DNA of 64,000 nt, taken from positions 11,048,163 to 11,112,162 of the forward strand of contig JAJEKV010000033.1 in the NCBI GenBank assembly GCA_021234155.1, written 5' to 3'. Under the pieces are notes generated by a model that saw nothing but the letters and a program-made list of their open reading frames with translations, was not told the origin of the DNA and made no database searches. Source of the stretch: Isoetes taiwanensis. Lineage: Eukaryota; Streptophyta; Lycopodiopsida; Isoetales; Isoetaceae. Position numbers and translations under genes: made by a program. Shown in pieces: positions 54,689 to 64,000 of this stretch. How positions within the stretch are numbered: position 1 is the first letter of the stretch; every line of letters starts with the position of its first letter.

Positions 54689-55976
54689 GATAGAGGCAAG
54701 ATCGCTCGAAGAGGCCACCATCAAGGAAGCTAAGCCATTTGGGAGGACCAAACAAGTAGCTAGGAAGGTTGGAAGCTCCAGCTTGCACCTAACGTTGAAG
54801 CACTCACGCGGTGAGCCGACAAGCAAATTCTTGAGGCCCCGCCACCTAGGCGTGACGACGAACTTAGCCACTCAAGCTCTTCGATCTAATCGCTTCACTT
54901 TCGTGGAGGAGCAACGACTTAGCACTTCCAGGTGAAAGATCGCAAGGCTCGAGGGAAATTGAGATCGTGGCGTCTTGTTTCGGGCAAAGAAGAGCAAGTA
55001 GTGAGAGCAACCTACCGGAATGAGCAACCCCAAAGAATGGGAGAGCAGGTGAAGAGCAAGTAGCAAGAGCAACTTCGACAGGGAGCAACCGCAACACCAG
55101 AAGAATAGGGGAGCAAAGAAAGAGGGAGCAAATCCTAAGCAATACGAAAGCAACCCCAAATGCAGAAGAACAAAGAAGAAGGGGAGCGAGCAATCAATGC
55201 GAAGAAAAGGAAGGAAGAGACGCAGGCAAGGAAAGAACCGCAACTAGACGAACTGGGGGAGGATGAGCCCGAAGAAGAAGGACCACAACAACAAGAGGAG
55301 GGAGCAAGAGGCTAAAGAAGAAGAGGAGGAGGAGGTCAAGAACAGACGCAGACCTTATGCTCCAACCATATCCAATGCAAACGTCCCAAGGAGGGCAACA
55401 TCAATGAAGCTACTTAAAGCTCAAGCAAGATATGTAGTACGAGAAGAAGAAGGCAACATGCAAGAATTATCTCCGCCAATGGATCTGACAAGGTAGCCGA
55501 CCAGGGTGGAAAAGCTAGCCTCCACCACCTCGACTCGATTCCCCGAAGAGGGTCCGCCATGGGCCAAATCCTCAGCACAGTAGAGCTGCTCAGCATATTC
55601 GACATTGCCAACAGCGTACCAGTCTGATGACCTTTCGACATTGCCAAAGGTCTCTTTCGAGTGCCTACATCAAAGGTCTATGGAGGAGCTCAAGATGGGT
55701 TACGACTACTGAACCACATCAACGATGGCGGGATCTCGCCAGGAAGCGGCCAAAGCCGAGGAGGCCAAATTCTGCACCCTTGATGGTCCGAGCCCTGCGG
55801 GGAGGCGAGAGGTGGAGCTGGTACAACTTTTTGAAGAAGGCAACCTCTGCGCGATCCATACCAAGCAGGCCCAAAGACCTCCACCCGGCGAGGAGAATTC
55901 GTAAGGAGAAGCCGTGAAGAGCCCCAGTCTAGCAAACTATTTTAAATATAAGTTTTCATGTACATTGTTTTTACTC
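54689..55976 (+). other. Chromovirus 5' internal region present only beside LTR 2
   Basis: This is the natural continuation of the leader that copies 1 and 2 lack upstream of their internal regions. Plus-strand frames at 54684-54935, 55263-55496 and 55627-55917 are Lys/Arg/Glu-rich (MSPKKKDHNNKRREQ, EEEEEEVKNRRR). They could be the start of a gag polyprotein, but no domain is recognised. Confidence 0.5.
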
Positions 55977-58124
55977 ATCAAAAGTAAATTTACTATAAAT
56001 TAATTGCTTGTAGGATATAAAAATACTCTTGTATAAATTAATTGTAGTAGAATCCTTTGCATCTTACTTAAAATACTCTTAATTGGCTAAGTAGCATAGT
56101 CGCTTGATTTAGGGCAAAATTGATCCAAATTTCGTACTAAAAGTTGTTAGAATGCTTAGAAATTGTCTAGAAATGCAGTGTAGCACTTTAAATTTGTTAA
56201 AAATATCCAAAAATAGCTAGAATTGGCCCACCCGGGTGGGACCGCGCCAAACGCGTCTGCGTTCGCGACGCAGAGGCCATTCGCGCGGATTCACCCGGTT
56301 TGCCCATATTTGCACTTTTAGATATCTTTTTGGTATGAAATAAGTTGCTTTTAAGATCTTATAGTTCCTGAAATTGTTAGATCTTGGCAAGAATCAAGGT
56401 AATCGGGTGAAACCGCGCCAAATGGGTGTGCGTTCTCAACGCAGAGCTCATTGGCGCAGTCTCACCCGGGTCATATGATTTGAAGCCAAATTTTTGCAAA
56501 ATTGCATTGAAAAGGGTCTTAGTACATATGCTAGTCTTCTACCTTGCACTCTAATGTCTTGTAGTACCCCATTCTAGCTTTTCAATCCATTTGAACCTCA
56601 TCTTAGTAAATAAGTATCTTTCTCAGTGCCTAGTAAAGTGCCAAGTGGGTCAATTGAGGTAGAGGGGATAAAGGTATAAAAATAGGGTTTGTAGAGCAAA
56701 TAGATATAAGTAATTGTTGTTATGGTAGTAGTTGCCTTGTGCTTAGGGCAATAATATAGGTCAGGAGAACCTTCGTTGCAGATCCTCGAGCCTCGACAAT
56801 GGAGACACTCGACAACATCAACGAATTGAAAGCAGAGAGGGCAAACTTATGGAGGAAACTCAGCAAAGCAAAAGCCAAGGCGGTGTGCTGGGGAAGCCGA
56901 ACAAAAATAAAGGAGAGCCTATAGGATGGATGATTGCGACATCAAGGATAGACACAAGACTTGCCAAGAGGGCTATGCAACAGCCAATGGGCATCATGGC
57001 ACTTACAAAATTGATCACATGTTAAAGATATTCTCCAAGTGCCATATTGCCTCGAGGAATGGCCCCACATCGATGACTAATGTCATAGCTACACCACCAA
57101 CAAGTACACTTCATCGACTTATGGTATCAAGAGCCCTAAAGGATGAGACTGGACATACCTCCTCGGAAGGGCAACTATCATAGATATCCAGGCCATAGTA
57201 GTATCAGATTTGGACTTCAAGCAAACATGCTTTGACTAAGGAGGTATTACAAGCGAGCAAGGGTGGGCTCCTCAGGAATAGAAATAGGGCGAGACTGCAA
57301 CAAACTTCTTCCTCATCAGGCCCGATATTTGAGCAGTTTGCATCAACCTCGACAAGCATTCATCTCAAGATTATAGTCCCCGCACATGGATGCACATAAA
57401 CTCCTCTTAGCAAGAGAAGTTGCATAGTTAGAAGTGGTAAAGCACTCAACATTGTCATCAGCCTTATAGCAGCAAAGATGTGGCCACCAAGATGAAGAAT
57501 CAAATCGACAAGCTCAACACAACAACATCAATTCAGGAGTAGAAGAATCATCCTCGAATCTCATAACCTCCAAGGCAGATGAGCGACATGAAAGATTCTA
57601 CACAATGGTGAACATGACCTTCAAGCCTTTGGGATGCAACACCGAGCCTTAGGTCGCCACTACTCCAGCTTTAAGCAAGCTAGAGGACCTATCAGATAGT
57701 TGAGTTTCTTAGAATTATGGGTGATAGCATCCATGATGGGATTGGGACGAAATTTCGAGTAGATTTTTTTGTCTTTTCTTTTAGAAAGATGGACCCAAGA
57801 ATTGAGCAAAGCTTCAAGGATTGGGAAGAAAATATATGGAGTACAATAATTGTATACATTGCTGGCAGATATCCAACGTATTGGAACCTCTTCGTGAGCT
57901 TGATCACCTCGCTAAGAAGGATTCAATAATAGGATAACCGTCGACTATGTATATGACGAGTACTTCCGCAGCATAAGGAATAATCCGACCAAATGAAGGG
58001 AAGCAATCTAATAAGTCCGGCCAACTTCTTAGATGGCATCAACTCAAAGGTGGGACTATTTCAAGAAGGCAATAATTAAGAAAGGGTAGATCCTAGAGTA
58101 TAGATTAGATCTAAAACAAGAATA
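55977..58124 (+). mobile_element. Chromovirus internal region, partial third copy
   Basis: Colinear with 38041-40190 and 46792-48945: leader hairpins (56233-56297, 56404-56468), TATAAAAATAG near 56675, and the gag-like region. It stops at AAGAATA, where minus-oriented family A sequence begins, so RT and integrase are absent. Confidence 0.9.
56233..56468 (+). other. Paired hairpin cassette, copy 3
   Basis: Both 65-nt units are the same as in copy 2 (56233-56297 and 56404-56468), so the form in copies 2 and 3 is probably ancestral and copy 1 is the altered one. Confidence 0.8.
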
Positions 58125-59693
58125 ACAAAATACCGACACTGTGACACAATGACTGAGACAATGACATGTGTTGTTCATTAGAATATTCCCTATACATGTG
58201 CCTAGATCATACTGTTGTCGAGGTTGCCCATACCTGTTGAAGTAGCTTTCCCAATGAACCCTACAATGACATAGAAGTATATCTCATACTTAGCATTTTC
58301 ACAATACTTACAGCTTACGCTAAGGCGATTCCCCCCCATTAAGGAATGCAACTCCGCATTAGCTTCTGATAAATCCGTTGGTCATAGTAACTTACCATAC
58401 TTCTTACATATAATTCTCATTCAATACCATGTCGGAGTAGCTAAACTTACTGACACGGATGATGATCACAATCTAATCACGTCGATGAAGTCGCAAGCAT
58501 GGCTATCATTGATGTAGCTCCGACGCCTACGTACTTTGCTGAACAAGGAAAGATACTACCAATCCACACAATGCAATAGTTGCCTCATAACCATTCTCCC
58601 ATGGGGATAATCCATTAGCTATGATGCCTTTGATAAAATACAATGCAACAACCTAGAAACTTACATACAACTTAGACTAACAGTGCTCCACGCCATAGGC
58701 TCATCTGGACACTCCATATACCTCATATTGCTCTCCCGACCCAACTTCTCCAGATCTCCAAAGTTCCAACATCTATTTCTTTTTGAACCATTGTTAGCTA
58801 AGTTTTTTTAATATTCTAATTAAAAACCCACTTTCCATAGCTTAAGATTTATTAATGCGTCTTAATGTGGAAACTCCAAATCTTGCACTTCTGGCTTAAA
58901 AATCCACAGGACCTCATGACCGCAACTGGATATAGCCTCTGCCAACTTACCATAAAACCAGGCCCCATCTCCAGGAACCACTCGTTCAACGCCTCATGTT
59001 ACTTTAGGACCTTATCTTGTTTAATTCAACAAAGCATACTTAAATAACTAATAATCAAATCAGACCTATCTCCTGCACCTGTACTGAACTTACTATTGTG
59101 GATAGTCTGTGCTAGATCCCTGCCCTTACTTCCATAGTTTCCCTTATACTCCTTGTATATTTATTTATCCACTTCTTATAACTTTATTTAAGGTGTACAT
59201 GACAATTGTTAACAAGACATCAAGGAAAAGGACAAATAAAACAACGAAACAACCAACAAACAGATCGGGTTACAGAGCTCCCCACAATGCATTGGGGTTC
59301 TAATGCCCAAATCGGCCTGTTCCATGTCATATCGGGATGTTTCCAGATCTTCTGGCTCTGTCGACGACGATTCCGTCTGTTGTAGCCCATAACTTCTCAA
59401 CTAGATTCCTCCTGCATCAATTTTGGCCTACTCCAGGCTCTTTTAGGATAATTACCATGCATCTAGATTAACTTCTACTCTATCTTTCGTTCCTCTGGAT
59501 GTTTCTGCATGCCATACTTTCTCGAACATACATAAAACCTTCTTATCAATTCATGCATAAATCCAATATATCAGCCCATGTACCTCAGATTAACTCAACA
59601 AAACCCCACCTGTAAGAAGATGTTTGATGCCGTTCTTGATGTGATCTCCAAGCTCTTGCCTCTTTGGTGTCTCCAACAGAATCCTTCTATGCT
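58125..59693 (-). repeat. Family A copy, minus orientation
   Basis: Matches 34211-35260 directly and 35866-37600 in reverse complement, including a stretch absent from 33628-35850 (AGCTTTCCCAATGAACC, 58245). It joins the chromovirus at 58124 and a plus-oriented family A fragment near 59694. Confidence 0.82.
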
Positions 59694-59936
59694 CTGCCAC
59701 AATAATGGATCTTCCGCGACACAAAACGATTATCTACGCCGCAGAAGCTCCACGTGATGGTGCTCAGGAAGCTTCTATAGTGCGAATCCCAGGTAAGGTT
59801 TGTAATAGCTTGGATTCTATCTCATTGCCTAAAGCAAGTTGTCTATTTTCCTTCCCATTGTTATTATATTCTAGGTAAGCATGATAGTTCCTAGGATCGA
59901 CCCATGAGGACATGGGTTAAATTTTAGAAGGAGAGA
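59694..59936 (+). pseudogene. Gag end with the same internal deletion, plus orientation
   Basis: ATGGATCTTCCGCGACAC starts a frame equivalent to MDLPRHQTIIYAAEA at 29589-30107, followed by IVRIPGKVCNSL and the same direct join to the polypurine tract (59927-59936). The knuckle region is missing here because the copy is truncated at 59694. Confidence 0.8.
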
Positions 59937-62030
59937 TCATAATCTGGTCCCCGGCTACTTGATGGGCGATATCATTACTCGTATGCGATATATACATGTT
60001 TGACATGCATGCAAAATAGAATATGCATGAAGAACTAAAAATAAGCAAAAGCTTTATAAATTAGTGAGGCAATTGAGAAAGGAATTTTAGAAGCTTTTTG
60101 GAGACGTGAAGTAAAGGATTGCACTGGGAGGATTGTCGGCGCAAGCGAGGGATTTGGGGACTGGAGCTTGAAGATCATCAAATCTTCTCTAAGAGGTGGG
60201 GTTTGTACTTTGGATTCATCCGTGGTTGCATATGCTGTTAATTGGTTCATGTTTTTTATTTGAAAGGGCCTGGTAAGGCCATACTCGGATCTGCAACGAT
60301 GCATCTTTGTGTGATTCATGGCACGTTTAGTTTTGCCAGATGGATTTATGCATGAATTGATCAGGTTTGGCTATGTATGTTGAGAAAGTACGGTATACAA
60401 AAAAATATCCGAAAGGAGGAAAGATGGAATAGAGACTAATCTAGATCTTTGGCAAGTAGAACTCGTAAAGCTAGAAGCAATGTAATCTACATGGTAATCA
60501 TCCTAGAAGGGCCCGGAGTAGGTCGAAATTGATGCAGGGAGTGATCTAGTTGAGAAATTATGGGCTGCAAAGAACGCGTGTTTTATCTGCAACCAAATCG
60601 CCACAAAGAACGTGTTTTTATCTCGCAACCAAATCGCCACAGCCGAAACCGGATCTATCGCGAATCATTTTTGAAACGACACGAACAGTCGGTTTTGGCT
60701 TAAGGGCCGATTTGGCATGTGTAGGCCGATTTGGGCAGTGGCACACCAGCACAAGAAGAATCGATGTCGTGAACAAAGGCTGGACCGGAAAAAAGTCTAC
60801 GTTGCCCTTTTGTTTGATTTCTTTGCTTTTGTTGATTCTATTTTGTTGTTTGTTTGGTTCACGTGTTGCTAAGTTAATAAGATATAAATAACCCGTAAGA
60901 AAGCATGGAAGTCTTAATGGATTTAGCACAGTGCCCCTACTGAGAAAGTCTAGGTGAACTGCAAGAGGTTTTGGGAAACACCGGGCCGAGAAGTATGTAG
61001 GAATCCGGATTGCTTTAAGAGAGAATAACATGTAATAATGAATGAGGGGTAACTAAAAGCGATAACTTGAGAGTTCTTGGAAATTGATAAATCTTGGCCC
61101 GGGAGATGGGGCTTGCACGGGAGCCGCTTGACTAAGTTCCATGCATTCTAGGTCCAAGGGACCCCATGGATTTTAAGCGAGGAAAAGTGTAAGTTGGAGG
61201 CCGGTCTCGATCGCAATTAATTGTTTAGCTATGGAAGTGGGATTTTAATATTAATACTTGAAACTATACCTTAGAGAGCTTAAATAAATAATGTCATGGA
61301 GTGAATTCTCAGATCCAATTCTGAGGGGGTGGTTTGAGCACGCTTCTGACAACGTTTGAGTTGTCATTCGGGTTTTCATCATCGATCTAGCTACTTCGAC
61401 ATGGTTAGGTTGTATGGGCAACCTCGACAAGGGCTAAGAGTATGATCTAGGCACATTTATAGTAAATTCTCTAATGAACCCACATGTCATGGTCTTTGCA
61501 TTGTTCCACTGTTGTCTTGGTATTTGTTATGTATTTGGAACCTCCGGGGTCGGACTTCTAGGTTCGGTGGCCTAGGTTGCTCCGGCATGCTTATGTTCAT
61601 CTGTGATTCTCTGTGGTTCTTGTGCTCTGTGACACCGGGCGTTAGTTCTCCTGGCGGGGGATTGCTACGTCGATCAACTCTTGTGAAACCCCATGGTAAG
61701 AGGTCCTCCAAAGTGCCGATGTGGGCTGAGAGGGTATGCGCATACGAGGTTCACCCCACCACCTCGCCATGGGGCTTGGAATGTAAGTCGGCTGGAAGGC
61801 GTTATCCCCGCTAACGGCCCTATGTATGTAAAATTTGAGCTACCATTGTCCCTGAGTTTGTTATGATGGTTTGGTACTCTGGTTATGTTCTTTGCTCTTG
61901 ATGTTCATGATGTTTTCTTTATTGTCATAGTCTAGCGTTGCACCATAGGTTCTTGTGTCTTTGAGTCGTTTATGTTTGTTATTCAAGACTTTCAAGATGT
62001 TTTATGCATGCAGAGGCAGCTATGGGATCC
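59937..62030 (+). repeat. Family A LTR, plus orientation (~2.1 kb)
   Basis: Begins after the polypurine tract, although the TGTAACG start is altered (TCATAATCTGG). It ends in GCAGAGGCAGCTATGGGATCC. Its first ~1 kb is the inverse copy of 28600-29545. The 113-codon frame at 60550 and its minus-strand shadows are chance ORFs in the LTR. Confidence 0.8.
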
Positions 62031-64000
62031 TGTAACAGTCCTGGCCACTTAATGGGTCAATATACATATTTATGTATGTATATACATATTCATGGCATGT
62101 ATACATCATGAGACCAGGGTTTTGTCTCTTTGGAGAAAGTATTGTTGCTGCAGAGCATGAAGGCAATGGAGCAATTCTCGCGTTTTAGAACCCGATTTTT
62201 GAAGCATCATATCTCGGCGACCCGAGATCCGTTTCAGGTGATTTTTCTTTTGCTGGAAAGATCATAAAGTTAGCTTTCCGGAATGGGTCTGATCAGGCCG
62301 AAACTCATCCGTATGAGAAAGTTATAACAGAAATTGTGATGCTGGGTCAGAATTGACTGCACTATGTATGTTCTTCTGCAGTTTGATTCTTGGAGTTAGA
62401 AGACGATCTTTGGAGGCGCAATCAATTGCAAGGGGTCCAGAGGTCTATCCATGAAGAAATTCTCAGGTGGGGTTTTGCTTTTGATCAATTGAGGTGTGCT
62501 ATGAGCTGCCATGATTAGTCTGCACATGATTTTTGCATGCAAATATGATAGATTATGAATTCGTTGGAGACTCATAAGGCTAGAGAAGATAATCAACGAC
62601 TGCAAACATCCCTGTAAGGCTGATTTTAAGTCAAGAATGGCTGAATAGTACATGAAAAGCACCGATTCAGCATGGAAACTTTAAAAAAAAAGTGGAATTA
62701 GATTAAATCTGGTCGGCACCGAGCTCTCCAACGCCATTTTGTGTTCATGTTATGTTTGTCATTTTGGTTTTGTGCTTTATTTCGTTGGTCTTGTATTTGC
62801 TGCCTTTTTCAATTTATTTGCATATCCTAATATGAAGCTAAGTCCTCATAGATGGAATTGGGTTGCATTTGAGCTTAGCGGCCAGAGGAGATCGAGACAT
62901 GAAGAGTCGAGCGTAATAATCATAATAGTAAGAATATGCATTGTTTGATAATTGTCTAACTATGGTAAAAATTCTAAGGATTGGGATAAAGTATCTTTCT
63001 TAGCTCATGGAGATGGAGCTAATGCTGAAAAAGTAGCCCGGCCCTGGGCGTAGGCGTCAGCGACTCCCTCGGCATCAAGGATTTCAGATCAAGTTCGCAT
63101 GTGGATCTTGAAATAGGAATAAGCGGTCATCGACATCAAGGATTATTGAGATTGAGGCGGGTCCACATTGGTACAAGGAGAGCCATGTGAAGCTTGGGGG
63201 TTTACGAATGTGGTTATAGCATGAAATACCGCTAGTCCGAGTGCATAACTATAAGTTTTTCAAGTTGTTGCATTGTATTTTATCAAGAGCATCATAGCTA
63301 ATGGATTCGAAGTATAAACATTATGGAACGTTGTATTCCTCATGGGAGAATGGTTCTGAGGTAAGTTTGCATTGTTTGGAATGATGTTTTCCTTGTTCGG
63401 TGAAAGTACATAGGTATGGGAGCTACATCAATGATAGTTAGGCTTGTGACTTCCTCAACATGTTTGGATCAGTAAGTTAGCTACTTCAACATGGGCAAGT
63501 TGTACAGGCAACATCGGCAAGAGTATGATCTAGGCACATGTATAGAGAACATTCTAATGAACTTCACATGTCTTGGTCTTGCATTGTCCACTGTTGTCTG
63601 GTATTTTGTTATCTCTTGGATCCTCCGGGGTCGGGCTTCTAGGTTCGGTGGCCTAGGTTGCTCCGGCATGCTCATGTTCATCTGTGATTCTCTGTGGTTC
63701 TTGTGCTCTGTGACACCGGGCGTAGTTTCCCTGATCAGGATGCTATGTCAACTCTTGTGACTCCATGGTAAGAGGTCCTCCAGCGCCAGACGTGGGCTGG
63801 GAAGGGTATGCGCATACGAGGTTCACCCCACCAACTCCGCCAACGGGGCTCGGAATGTGAGCTGGCCGGGCATTTCTCTGCTAACAGGGCCTGCATGTAG
63901 GCTGGCTGAGCTTCCCATTGTCCCGGAGCTATGTGTCATGATGGTTTGGTATTTTGACTATGTTGTTTGCTTCTAATGTTCCTGTTTGGTATTTCCTTGG
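62031..64000 (+). repeat. Family A LTR, plus orientation, continuing past the window
   Basis: TGTAACAGTCCTGGCC starts directly after the end of the previous LTR. The middle (62100-63290) differs strongly from other copies; the last 700 bp return to the family pattern (GGGGTCGGGCTTCTAGGTTCGG at 63628). No gene recognised. Confidence 0.75.

Noticed and set aside
60550-60891. 113-codon ORF with hydrophobic end
   Set aside because: Lies inside a family A LTR; the inverted copy at 28670-29008 is read in a different frame with no shared protein.

Overview
This window looks like nuclear DNA of a land plant with a large, transposon-rich genome. The evidence is one intron-containing gene of the plant-specific AWPM-19/PM19L membrane-protein family, plus plant-type LINEs, Ty1/copia and Ty3/gypsy (chromovirus) retrotransposons, a CACTA transposase relic and a pogo-like DDE transposase relic. 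Long nested repeats and one recognisable host gene in 64 kb would fit a fern, lycophyte or gymnosperm better than a compact angiosperm genome, but the sequence alone does not settle the clade. No bacterial genes, CRISPR, rRNA or tRNA gene was seen.

Layout. 1-2.8 kb: short tandem repeats and a decayed CACTA (Tnp2) transposase on the minus strand. 2.84-5.73 kb: a composite element with long inverted arms carrying an intact 299-codon copia gag-like ORF; a LINE 3' fragment interrupts the left arm. 5.59-15.27 kb: a three-level nest. A ~0.9 kb repeat (second, uninterrupted copy at 17.13-18.04 kb) is split by a plus-strand LINE, itself split by a ~7.1 kb minus-strand LINE with a perfect 14-bp target-site duplication. 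15.3-19.1 kb: unassigned DNA and a pair of ~306-bp direct repeats. 19.16-20.95 kb: the PM19L-like gene (five exons, 146 aa) with RY, DRE and ACGT/ABRE-like promoter motifs. 22.1-24.7 kb: pogo-like transposase relic. 26.8-28.3 kb: two copia reverse-transcriptase fragments in swapped order.

28.3-38 kb and 58.1-64 kb are built from two LTR families, called here family A (LTR about 2.1 kb, starting TGTAAC) and family B (LTR about 0.8 kb), arranged in alternating orientations, with a gag zinc-knuckle remnant and a shared internal deletion. Between them, 37.18-54.69 kb is a direct tandem duplication (period about 8.75 kb) of a unit holding a family A fragment, the decayed internal region of a Ty3/gypsy chromovirus (gag-like, RT, integrase, chromodomain), its 1.63 kb LTR, and an iMet-type primer-binding site. 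A partial third copy of the internal region lies at 55.98-58.12 kb.

The retroelement genes would once have worked together (gag, protease, RT, integrase, chromodomain for targeting), but nearly all are frameshifted. The most unusual signals are in the chromovirus: a duplicated ~65-nt multi-stem hairpin ahead of the gag-like ORF, a hairpin beside the polypurine tract whose stem differs between copies yet stays paired, and copy-to-copy differences clustered in CpG-rich blocks. The last may mean some apparent frameshifts are sequencing errors.
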